Shown: piece by piece, positions 35,501 to 42,804 of the stretch
Layout: each line of letters begins with the position of its first letter
Position numbering within the stretch: the stretch's first letter is position 1
Origin: Pontibacillus salipaludis
GTDB lineage: Bacteria > Bacillota > Bacilli > Bacillales > BH030062
Assembly (NCBI RefSeq): GCF_014642405.1
Contig: NZ_BMIN01000005.1
Span: 1-64,000 of the forward strand
Direction of reading: 5' to 3'
DNA length: 64,000 bases
Program-made: the position numbers and the translations under genes
The notes under the pieces: generated by a model
Databases searched by the model: none
Told to the model about the DNA's origin: nothing
Seen by the model: only the letters and a program-made list of their open reading frames with translations

Positions 35501-36507
35501 TTCATTATAATGACCAATATTCTTCATCTAGCAGATACGATGCGATTACAGTTACGAGCAGCTCTAATCAGTATTTTGATGTAATTAAGGAATTCTTTGA
35601 GTCTCTTCACATCCCAACAGACGATAAGCCTGAAGCAGTTGAGAGAACTATCTCAGCGTTTAATACGATTAATGGAGAATGGCTACTCAAGATCATAGGA
35701 AATAGAGGGTATTACACCGAAGAAAAGTTAAGTATTATCGCAGCAATTAAAACAGCCCTAGCTTACTTTGACCATAAAAATATACTTTGGGTTCCAATAT
35801 CACTCGAAGAAGTCCTTCGAGTGGCTGGAGCAGTGAGCTTAAATAAAACGGGTGGGATCTTCACGGCTAAGAACCTCGGGGCTTCGGGCAAACACAGTGA
35901 CGATGTTCTCTTAATTGGAATTGAGGAGCTAGATGGTGACTTGAAAGTGCACCTGTATCCTATAGAAGTGAAAATCGGTAATAATAATGAAAGTGTTATT
36001 AATAAAGCTAGAGAACAAATTACGAAAACAAGTCATCTATTAGAAGAAAAAACTGTAAGTAACGAGGATTCATTTATGAAATCCTTTTACCAGAATTTCT
36101 TTATACAGTTATTTACTTCTAATGCCAAACGTATGACTCAAACCCAATTCTTCTCCAGTAAAGACTATCAACTGTCTAATAATTTGAATGAGAAGCTTAA
36201 AAAGGGAGAATATGAGTTTGTTAGTAACTTAAGACCCTATGCTGGTAAGGGAGCGATTGTCTCCTATAAGAAGGGAATTTACGTTCGCACAAATGAGATT
36301 GGAGAAGAAACTCTCCTCATTGAATTGTCTAAAGAAGACGATTTAATGCGCTGTTTGACAGATGAAGTAGAAGAACTACAAAACTGGTTAACAAGTGAAT
36401 CGGCTGACTTTATTAAAGAGAACATCTTTAAGTATGCTTATTCCAACAACAAAGAGTTGGAGAAACCAGATGTCAAAGGGCAGATCTATAAGATATTGAA
36501 TGATTGA
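32548..36507 (+). CDS. dptH: DptH, large subunit of phosphorothioation-dependent restriction
   Basis: About 1,319 residues. It starts inside the dptG 3' end; the ATG at 32548 or 32539 is most likely. Residues about 1125-1145 (DVLLIGIEELDGD, then YPIEVKIGNN) have the D...ExK spacing of a PD-(D/E)XK nuclease core, with Glu1140 and Lys1142. No convincing Walker A is visible. This points to DptH as the likely DNA-cutting subunit here. A terminator follows at 36511. Confidence 0.9.
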   Translation: MSNQFFNFVTTIIYEYFSKNLPTSGDRYYLILNNYEDVKAFKDALEQSIATEAFHYPLENGEVYTTKQIEYSEGADLVIANTSSQITNDFLVTLRNRVGDQVNDWKGKALLSIITDDLDSISGGSISLQSEGMPLHPKELSQNIKHKIQEEVPDSTDCIVLNNYLNQIDEDRMLQFTTFYDYKEVIEIVNAGRLSTTDYKNLGMFKDEELGNSKGSNLEDRLKKNKELYSKLEKLNELNQDDVEYERLFIEKDIPKFKKDDWRELDFSTVYHSNKKRMETTKGTKVTFDKVKVPTNVRCNYIVRPLSEKGAGKRKFQLLIYTDEPQEVNFSLNIDVKNSEKEGLHQEFLKQHGKESTVKVRKRALDVTIPTNENHPVFERLVYKHEGKASLGAEFMICVLPFNEQIFQDYHSSFEVNFKEKLLKVPFDSNEVKIGYNPVQVHSLSDNQSTIELVDHEGAVFEVPDDMLDREERLTFNVKYQNWNMEIELAGEKPETLPISADKLAKLKRETQATFALKGNKVSSNQTPDYYVYNEYKDYLNIEEAWLEDIAYAGTESGGQFIPSDQIKLSPELKNAYNRFVNSFTKQPPSLVYWTDTIKERAQEYVTEFIEAIKGFDQESIEGNKRKSLFKLGTIFNENGNQIKLTPFHPLNVAFELRRLHELDDEDIDIGILDRLKPDGLLPYIYGDHDSAVFNPSSQQNIPGWIVYEKVNSANVIDADLYLDKVVKDKLKQFEEHFSYLFLNQSVAPIKVNLINILNDYQAIRGLIKWYLDKKNKQKIRKMPPIIVNVYREESGKSFCETFTEVSKVEEFERVFDVKLKSQDQSSEDLLEELHNNMQFYVVTGSSKTFEYAHISFYKMEAQKQFASQPMEQLESGVSMNGLYTTVPSKKFEEDYRSGFGVKDYSIVDNDLLLNCAYYTNELASNMVNQASDTYNKGRGLVARTTLDDLNVIYSILQSSNWVTFVDPGVELDFFERTIEGLLVIHYNDQYSSSSRYDAITVTSSSNQYFDVIKEFFESLHIPTDDKPEAVERTISAFNTINGEWLLKIIGNRGYYTEEKLSIIAAIKTALAYFDHKNILWVPISLEEVLRVAGAVSLNKTGGIFTAKNLGASGKHSDDVLLIGIEELDGDLKVHLYPIEVKIGNNNESVINKAREQITKTSHLLEEKTVSNEDSFMKSFYQNFFIQLFTSNAKRMTQTQFFSSKDYQLSNNLNEKLKKGEYEFVSNLRPYAGKGAIVSYKKGIYVRTNEIGEETLLIELSKEDDLMRCLTDEVEELQNWLTSESADFIKENIFKYAYSNNKELEKPDVKGQIYKILND

Positions 36508-36510
36508 TTT

Positions 36511-36546
36511 TTAAGCCACTAGTCTAACTAGTGGCTTAAATTTTTT
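36511..36546 (+). terminator. intrinsic terminator after dptH
   Basis: TTAAGCCACTAG pairs with CTAGTGGCTTAA, followed by ATTTTTTGG. It separates dptFGH from the McrB-like operon. Confidence 0.85.
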
Positions 36547-36619
36547 GGGGAAATACATTTGTGGTATTCTGGCAATATATACAAGTGACTATAAGAGTAG
36601 TTTAAAAGGAGTGGATCTG

Positions 36620-38356
36620 ATGGACGTTAACATCAACGATATAAACGAGGGTCATATAGGAGCCTTGCTTGCTAAAATTACAAATGAGTATTTACTAGAA
36701 AAACAGTCTCCATTCAAAGAAAATCAATTAGGTCAATATGTAAGAGCTCAAGCCCCAAGAATTCTTAAATCTCTACCCTTCATAGATGAATCATTCACAG
36801 TAAAAGGGTCAGTAGGGCAAGGAAACTGGGCTCAAGTCCCGTGGATCGCTATTCTACATACTAATGTAACTACAAGCACACAGAGAGGCTATTACTTGGG
36901 ATACCTGTTTAGTGAAGATATGAAAAGGGTGTACCTTACTTTTGCTCAAGGTATTACAGAAACGTCGAAAAAAGAAATGGAAAGAATTAAGCACGGGATC
37001 CGAGATATTACAGTCGTTGAGGACTATAATACATCTACCCCTATTCAAAGGGCTAGCGATATTGACTTAGGACAAAGTTCTAAAGGAAAAGGATACCAGG
37101 AATCCACTGCCCTTTATATTAAATACGATCGTGATCATCTTCCAGATGAAGAGGCATTAGAGGAAGATCTCCGTGCGATGGTTGAAATTTATAAACGTTT
37201 TGTTTCTATCAATCAACCGAATATTAAAGAAAACCAATCAGAAGAATTGGATGAGTGGTCAAATGAGAAAATCGTAGAGCATATTCATTCTTATATTCAG
37301 GGGAAGGGCTTCTTTTACAAATTAGATGATATCAAGAACTTATTTCTCTCACTCAGAACAAAGCCCTTTGTAATCTTATCTGGGATTTCAGGTACCGGAA
37401 AGACCAAAATTATGGAGTTGTTTGCAGAGAGTGTGGGGGCAACAGATGAAAACGGTCGATTTAGATTAGTACCCGTTCGTCCTGATTGGAGTGATGGATC
37501 TGATTTACTTGGCTACACAGATATTAAGGGAGAATTTCAAAAAGGCCCACTATTAACCGTAATAGAAGAGGCAAGTCAAGATCCAAGTCAACCATATTTT
37601 GTCGTATTAGATGAAATGAACTTAGCCAGAGTGGAGTATTACTTTAGTGATTTCCTAAGTGTCATTGAGAGTCGGAAATGGCATGACGGGGAGGTAGTGT
37701 CTGCTTCCATTATGGATGAAACCCAAATTGGCAGAAAGGTGACAATTCCTTCAAACTTGTACATCGTAGGTACGGTCAATATGGATGAAACGACTCACCC
37801 ATTTAGTAAGAAAGTTCTCGATCGAGCTAATACAATTGAGTGCAATGATGTTCATCTTGATTGGTTCTTCTTTTTAGAAGAAGAGGAGGTAAGCCACCAA
37901 CCTCTCGCGTTACCGAATCATCGACTTACTTCAAAGTATTTGCGACTAAAAGACGCTTATTCTACGCATAAAGACCTAATCCAAAACGTTACAACTGAAC
38001 TAGTTAAACTAAACCAATTGCTTGAGCCGATTCAAGCACACGTGGGGTACCGTGTCAGGGATGAGATTTGCTTTTATGTCATTTATAGTCGTTCGCTATT
38101 TTCGCTTGAGGAAGCGTTAGATTATCAATTCTATCAAAAGATCTTGCCAAGACTTACAGCAAGTCATGGACAATCGTTTCAAGTATTGAAGAATCTGTTT
38201 ACATACTTTACAAATCAGCAATATAATGAGGATCTCACAACTGAACGAGTTCATGAAATGATTAAAACAGCACGTTTTCCACGTAGTGCGGAAAAAGTCC
38301 ATGACATGCTTGTAAGAGGTGATCTAGATGGATTCACATCTTTCTGGAGCAGTTAA
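36620..38356 (+). CDS. McrB-like AAA+ GTPase with MrcB N-terminal (DUF3578) domain
   Basis: 578 residues. Residues about 50-125 (VKGSVGQGNWAQVPWIAIL, and GYYLGYLFSEDMKRVYLTF) form the MrcB_N/DUF3578 domain. An AAA+ module follows with Walker A GISGTGKTK (about 254-262), Walker B FVVLDEMNLARVEYYF and the sensor-like VGTVNMDETT found in place of the McrB MNTAD. The ATG at 36620 has AAAAGGAG upstream; the frame extends to 36545 without a start signal. It drives the nuclease encoded next, with which it overlaps by 29 bases. McrBC systems usually cut modified DNA. Confidence 0.88.
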   Translation: MDVNINDINEGHIGALLAKITNEYLLEKQSPFKENQLGQYVRAQAPRILKSLPFIDESFTVKGSVGQGNWAQVPWIAILHTNVTTSTQRGYYLGYLFSEDMKRVYLTFAQGITETSKKEMERIKHGIRDITVVEDYNTSTPIQRASDIDLGQSSKGKGYQESTALYIKYDRDHLPDEEALEEDLRAMVEIYKRFVSINQPNIKENQSEELDEWSNEKIVEHIHSYIQGKGFFYKLDDIKNLFLSLRTKPFVILSGISGTGKTKIMELFAESVGATDENGRFRLVPVRPDWSDGSDLLGYTDIKGEFQKGPLLTVIEEASQDPSQPYFVVLDEMNLARVEYYFSDFLSVIESRKWHDGEVVSASIMDETQIGRKVTIPSNLYIVGTVNMDETTHPFSKKVLDRANTIECNDVHLDWFFFLEEEEVSHQPLALPNHRLTSKYLRLKDAYSTHKDLIQNVTTELVKLNQLLEPIQAHVGYRVRDEICFYVIYSRSLFSLEEALDYQFYQKILPRLTASHGQSFQVLKNLFTYFTNQQYNEDLTTERVHEMIKTARFPRSAEKVHDMLVRGDLDGFTSFWSS

Positions 38357-40790
38357 TGAGGAAGTGGAGCTAGTTGAAATTGAGACGGAAGCATTTTCCC
38401 TCTATATTAAAGGGAAGCCGTATCATCATCGTTATGAAAGTTTAAAGCATTATCAAAAGGTACAATCTGATGAGAATATGCATTTTTCTTACGAGGGGGA
38501 AGCTATAGAGTCTGTGCGATTGTTTGATGTCCAAACTGAAGAATTGGTTGAATCTACAAATGTTTCGCCCCTGTTTTTTGAAAATGGGACCTATCAGCTC
38601 GTAGTTACTCCGAAAAACGGGTACGAGCTTCATTTCCATCATGAGCACCAATCTTTAAGGAAGGCTATTAGTCGTGTAGGAAAGCCACCTTTTGAATTGC
38701 TAATGGGCAATTTAACGTTCACAAATGAAGTTGGATATACTACTTTTTCTATAGGAACGAAAGAAAAGAAGGTATTAGAGGTAACCCTTGAAATCTTTCC
38801 TTCGAAATTATCCTATAAAGAAGACTATCAAAAATTACTCGAAGAAGTGAACGAGGAAGTTTACAATCTGGCGTATCATTTTGTGAAGAAAACGTATCTA
38901 GGTGCTACAACGTCCTTAACTGTAGAGTCATCTTGGAGCGAGTTTTATCGTCTGCTAATGCAGTATTATAAGCAGTTTACGAAAGCAATTGCTCAAATAG
39001 AAAAACAGCCTCATCATCAATTGATAAAGGAGCATGCCTTAGTTAGAGGGGATCAATTAAAGAAACAAGACTCTAAAGGGCGGAAATTTCTTCGTAAACG
39101 TCCAGAGCTTTTTACTGAGACTCAATATGGTATACCGATTGGTGAGAAGAAGGTCATGCCAACAAAGGGTCTAAACGTCCAGAAGCGATTATCCTTTGAT
39201 ACACTTGAGAATCAATTTGTGAAATGGATGATGACTCGCATCATTCATAAGGTTGAATCATTAAAAGAGACGCTAAGGAAACAGGCATCGGTCTACCAGA
39301 CATCAAATCATGACGATAAATTGGATGAAATAGAAGCGATGGAAGCCTATTTAAAAAAGAAAATCCGGTCTTCTTTTTGGAGGGAAATTAGTTCACTAGA
39401 TCGTTCCGTTATGAGTCTAGTGCTTCAAATGGCTCCTGGGTATCGTGAAGCTTATCAAACCTACCTCATATTATCTCGTGGACTTATTTTACATGGTGAG
39501 TTAGCAAGAATGTCTGTTAAAGATGTGGCTACGTTGTATGAATACTGGACATTTCTCAAATTAGGGCAGATTCTCGGTTCTAAATATGAAATGATTAGCC
39601 AAGATATTATTAAAGTAAATCGCGAAGGTCTTTTTGTCACGTTAAATCAGTCAGCTTCAGCAAAGCGAGTGTTCCGTCATCCTCATACTAAGGAGAGGAT
39701 TACACTCTATTTCCAGAAGCACTCCGGGAAAGTGCCAACAGTAAAGCAAAAGCCCGATTCCATGTTGAGTATTGAAAAGTCGGGTAAAGATCGAACGTAT
39801 GAATATGTGTTTGATGCTAAATATCGGGTCGACTTTGCGGTAGAAGATAGTTATTATCATCGCGCTTATCATACTTCTGGTCCTTTAGAAGAGGATATCA
39901 ATACCATGCACCGTTACCGTGATTCTCTAGTAGAGGGAAAAGAGGGGGCGTATGAGAGGTATACGTTTGGTGCCTATGTTTTATTTCCTTGGGGCGACGA
40001 ACATGAATATGAGAAGCACCAGTTTTATAAGAGTATTCAGAAGGTCAATATAGGTGGATTTCCTTTCTTACCCAATTCGACTCTTCTGGTCGAGCGTTTC
40101 CTTGATCGGTTGATAGAAGCCTCCCCGCAACAAATCCAGCAAGAAGGAATCTTACCTAAAGGTACACTTGAGGAATGGGAATCTGACCTGGTCGAACGGG
40201 TGTGTATCATTAAAGTTACCTCTCAGGAAGAGTTTGTCCGAGTTATACAGCAGGGAAGGTTGAAGGTTGCTGCTGATTGGTTAAATCGAGATTGGCATAA
40301 ATCTAGTTATGTAGGTCTGTATAAGCCCCGTAATGTGTTTGGTGATCAAGGCGGAGTAAGTCACTACGCTAAAGTTGGAAGTGTTGATGTGGAGGACTCG
40401 TCTATTACGTTCACCCTACAAACGTGGCAGTCCACAAGGCAACTCATTAAGCCTGTTGGATACGGCATTCGCACGTCTGCTATGACGGACCTTGAGAGTC
40501 TGAAGCATGCTGACGAGTTGCCCCAACTCTTTATGAAATCAAATGATGAAAGACATTTATGGAACTTGATGCGACGATTTACAAAGCAAATCATAGTATC
40601 GTTAGACCATGAGGATGTTGGGGAGGCCGAGCGAATCTCAACATTTCAGAGTCAAGATGGAAAGTTAACCTTTGAGATTGATGAGGACTCTGTCTATATC
40701 CGTTCAGCCTCTAACCAAGTAATAATTTCTAAAAAAGATTGCGTCTACTATCCAAATAAGGTGTTCCGACAAATTGTGAATATTTTATAG
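38328..40790 (+). CDS. DUF2357 / McrC-like PD-(D/E)XK nuclease partner
   Basis: 820 residues. A DUF2357 region (about 180-300, including VNEEVYNLAYHFVKKTYL) leads to a PD-(D/E)XK core in which YEYVFDAKYRVDF (about 491-503) supplies Asp, Ala and Lys of the motif. The first ATG lies inside the McrB-like gene with AGAGGTGATCTAG as ribosome site, so the two are coupled. It probably recognises and cuts DNA once its AAA+ partner has translocated. It is longer than classical McrC because of the N-terminal beta-rich region. Confidence 0.85.
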   Translation: MDSHLSGAVNEEVELVEIETEAFSLYIKGKPYHHRYESLKHYQKVQSDENMHFSYEGEAIESVRLFDVQTEELVESTNVSPLFFENGTYQLVVTPKNGYELHFHHEHQSLRKAISRVGKPPFELLMGNLTFTNEVGYTTFSIGTKEKKVLEVTLEIFPSKLSYKEDYQKLLEEVNEEVYNLAYHFVKKTYLGATTSLTVESSWSEFYRLLMQYYKQFTKAIAQIEKQPHHQLIKEHALVRGDQLKKQDSKGRKFLRKRPELFTETQYGIPIGEKKVMPTKGLNVQKRLSFDTLENQFVKWMMTRIIHKVESLKETLRKQASVYQTSNHDDKLDEIEAMEAYLKKKIRSSFWREISSLDRSVMSLVLQMAPGYREAYQTYLILSRGLILHGELARMSVKDVATLYEYWTFLKLGQILGSKYEMISQDIIKVNREGLFVTLNQSASAKRVFRHPHTKERITLYFQKHSGKVPTVKQKPDSMLSIEKSGKDRTYEYVFDAKYRVDFAVEDSYYHRAYHTSGPLEEDINTMHRYRDSLVEGKEGAYERYTFGAYVLFPWGDEHEYEKHQFYKSIQKVNIGGFPFLPNSTLLVERFLDRLIEASPQQIQQEGILPKGTLEEWESDLVERVCIIKVTSQEEFVRVIQQGRLKVAADWLNRDWHKSSYVGLYKPRNVFGDQGGVSHYAKVGSVDVEDSSITFTLQTWQSTRQLIKPVGYGIRTSAMTDLESLKHADELPQLFMKSNDERHLWNLMRRFTKQIIVSLDHEDVGEAERISTFQSQDGKLTFEIDEDSVYIRSASNQVIISKKDCVYYPNKVFRQIVNIL

Positions 40791-40839
40791 AAGATATTGG
40801 TCATATGCGAAATAAACTTGATTTCCTCCCCTACCCCCC

Positions 40840-40860
40840 ATTACAATATTATGTTGTAAT
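40840..40860. promoter_or_regulatory. inverted repeat upstream of trhO
   Basis: ATTACAA and TTGTAAT flank TATTATG. It sits in the gap after the island, between the nuclease gene and trhO, and may be an operator or overlap the trhO promoter. No regulator can be named. Confidence 0.4.
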
Positions 40861-40947
40861 AAATGTGTTAGATGAGGCAGGAACAGTCTGCATCACAGGC
40901 GCCTTATTACTATATCTGGGAAATATAGCGAAAAGGTGGAATTAAGA

Positions 40948-41916
40948 ATGGAAAATCAAGATTACCGTGTACTACTGTATTACCAGTACGTCACAATCGA
41001 AGATCCAGAGCAATTTTCAAAGGATCATTTAAAATTCTGTAACGAGCTAGGCTTAAAAGGTCGTATTCTCGTAGCGGAAGAAGGGATTAATGGTACCGTT
41101 TCTGGAACGGTTGAGGCGACTCAAGCGTATATGGATGCGATGCATGCGGATGAGCGTTTTGCGGAGATGCCATTTAAGGTAGACGCAGCAGATGATCATG
41201 CGTTTCAGAAGATGCATGTGCGCCATCGTCCGGAGCTTGTGACGCTTCGTTTAGAAGATAACCATAATCCAAATGACATTACAGGCGAGCACTTAGAGCC
41301 GAAAGACTGGATGGAACAAATGCAGCGTGAGGACACAATCGTTCTTGACGCGCGCAATGATTATGAATATGACCTCGGACACTTCCGTGGAGCGGTTCGT
41401 CCTGATGTCGAGACGTTCAAGGACCTGCCGGATTGGGTTCGAGATAACCAAGAAATGTTTGAAGGCAAGAAAGTTATGATGTACTGCACAGGCGGAATTC
41501 GCTGTGAGAAGTTCTCTGGCTGGATGATGAAAGAAGGGTTTGAGGTAGCACAGCTGAAAGGCGGTATTGCTACTTATGGAAAAGACCCTGAGGTGAAAGG
41601 TCAGCTATGGGATGGTCAAATGTTTGTGTTTGACGATCGTCTGACTGTACCGGTTAACCAGGTTGAGCACACAATTGTCGGTGAGGATTACTTCACAGGC
41701 GAACCAGCTGAACACTTTGCGAACTGTGGGAATCCTGATTGTGACCGTCGTATGATTATGACGGAGGAGAATGAGCACAAATATATGCGCAGCTGTAGTC
41801 ATGAGTGCCGTACTCATCCACGTAATCGTTATGTGGAGGAGCATGGGCTTAGTGAGGGAGATGTGCAGGCTCGTTTAAATCAAATAGAAGAAGAGGATAG
41901 TGTCGAAAAGGCTTAA
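40948..41916 (+). CDS. trhO: TrhO, tRNA uridine(34) hydroxylase (rhodanese-like)
   Basis: It catalyses oxygen-dependent hydroxylation of U34 in certain tRNAs. Features: the N-terminal acylphosphatase-like domain with [10 protein letters not shown], the rhodanese domain with the catalytic Cys in [15 protein letters not shown] (about Cys179), and a C-terminal Cys-rich tail ([23 protein letters not shown]). The ATG at 40948 follows AAAAGGTGG; the GTG at 40936 lies in that site. It is richer in G+C than the adjoining island, consistent with core genome on this side. Confidence 0.93.
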   Translation: MENQDYRVLLYYQYVTIEDPEQFSKDHLKFCNELGLKGRILVAEEGINGTVSGTVEATQAYMDAMHADERFAEMPFKVDAADDHAFQKMHVRHRPELVTLRLEDNHNPNDITGEHLEPKDWMEQMQREDTIVLDARNDYEYDLGHFRGAVRPDVETFKDLPDWVRDNQEMFEGKKVMMYCTGGIRCEKFSGWMMKEGFEVAQLKGGIATYGKDPEVKGQLWDGQMFVFDDRLTVPVNQVEHTIVGEDYFTGEPAEHFANCGNPDCDRRMIMTEENEHKYMRSCSHECRTHPRNRYVEEHGLSEGDVQARLNQIEEEDSVEKA

Positions 41917-41959
41917 ATAAATATGAGGCTGGGACACACCTCTCTTAAAATGAATAGTA

Positions 41960-42002
41960 CGCAGGAAATCTGATTGGAAAATCATGATTCCCTGCGTTTT
42001 TT
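41960..42002 (+). terminator. terminator after trhO
   Basis: CGCAGG and CCTGCG close a long imperfect hairpin, with TTTTTT following. It is preceded by a GAGGCTGGGACA word that I recall from Firmicute intergenic regions. Confidence 0.65.
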
Positions 42003-42069
42003 AATGACTTGAACTGATAACCAGCTATTTTAAACTTGTGTCTAAGCCTCTTTACTTGATATAAGAAAG

Positions 42070-42096
42070 CGGGACAAGGAACCTGTCCCAATGGTC
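42070..42096. repeat. GGACAAGGAACCTGTCC palindromic repeat
   Basis: GGGACAAGGAACCTGTCCC, one of about thirteen near-identical palindromes in the window, followed by the common GGTCC tail. It abuts the 3' end of the leftward membrane protein gene. Confidence 0.7.
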
Positions 42097-42101
42097 CGCG
42101 T

Positions 42102-42395
42102 TTAATAATTTTGCTTGGTCTTGTTGATATAAAGAAACACACTCCCCAAAACACTTAATAAGAGTGTAAAATACAATAATATATCAGGTATATATTTGGT
42201 TGAAACAATTTCAAGCAAATGGAGTACAACTAATAAAACAATACCTACATACAACGTATTAAATAGCATATTATTTGTTTTGTACTTAATTTCCTTACCT
42301 CTTTCATCTTTTGCTTCATCACTCGATTGGAACTTCAATAAATACATCTGACTAAGAAATATTAAAGCAATGAATAGAAACTTTAACATTAGCAT
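42102..42395 (-). CDS. small three-helix membrane protein paired with an XRE regulator
   Basis: About 97 residues with hydrophobic helices at the N-terminus, near the middle and at the C-terminus. The ATG at 42395 follows AAGGAGG, which lies in the end of the regulator gene. XRE regulator plus small membrane protein is a frequent two-gene unit in Firmicutes, often linked to peptide or stress sensing. No specific function can be given. Confidence 0.65.
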   Translation of the reverse strand: MLMLKFLFIALIFLSQMYLLKFQSSDEAKDERGKEIKYKTNNMLFNTLYVGIVLLVVLHLLEIVSTKYIPDILLYFTLLLSVLGSVFLYINKTKQNY

Positions 42396-42396
42396 T

Positions 42397-42600
42397 CTAC
42401 ACGTCCTCCTTATAATCAAAAACTTCAGTTAATGGCTTCTCAAAAGCATTTGCTATTTTGAAAGCAAGAATAAGTGAAGGGTTATATTTTTGTTTTTCGA
42501 GAGTTGCAATGGTTTGACGACTAACCCCAACCCTCTTTGCAAGTTGTTCTTGTGTCCATCCTTTCTCTGCTCGGTAAACTACTAACTTATTTTGTAACAT
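42397..42600 (-). CDS. XRE-family transcriptional regulator
   Basis: 67 residues, essentially one HTH_3 domain: [19 protein letters not shown] and [16 protein letters not shown] give the helix-turn-helix, and LTEVFDYKE the usual end. It probably represses its own two-gene operon through the direct repeats at 42622-42660, which overlap its promoter. Confidence 0.92.
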   Translation of the reverse strand: MLQNKLVVYRAEKGWTQEQLAKRVGVSRQTIATLEKQKYNPSLILAFKIANAFEKPLTEVFDYKEDV

Positions 42601-42619
42601 TTACCCACCTCTGTTTAAT

Positions 42620-42661
42620 ATTGTAAAATATTTCTTGCAAATTGTAAATTATTTCTTACAA
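42620..42661 (-). promoter_or_regulatory. promoter with overlapping direct-repeat operator of the XRE operon
   Basis: On the minus strand TTTACA (42648-42643), a 17-base spacer and TACAAT (42625-42620) form a good promoter. The same bases contain a direct repeat of AAGAAATA-T/A-TTTACAAT, one unit covering the -35 box and one the -10 box. A repressor binding both units would block the polymerase. Confidence 0.7.
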
Positions 42662-42804
42662 AGGTATATGGTATGAAGCAAAAAAATTTTCGGAAGACTA
42701 GACAGGTCCCTTGTATGAACCAGGTCCTGTGGTGCTACCTCAAGACTAGTTAAAAATATGATGTATAATGGTGACTAGGAATATTTATGCTTAGGGGGGA
42801 TTTC

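Noticed and set aside
40948-41916. TrhO as a sulfur-supply member of the Dnd island because of its rhodanese domain
   Set aside because: It is a widely conserved tRNA hydroxylase with its own spacing and a different base composition; being next to the island is more simply explained as a flanking core gene.
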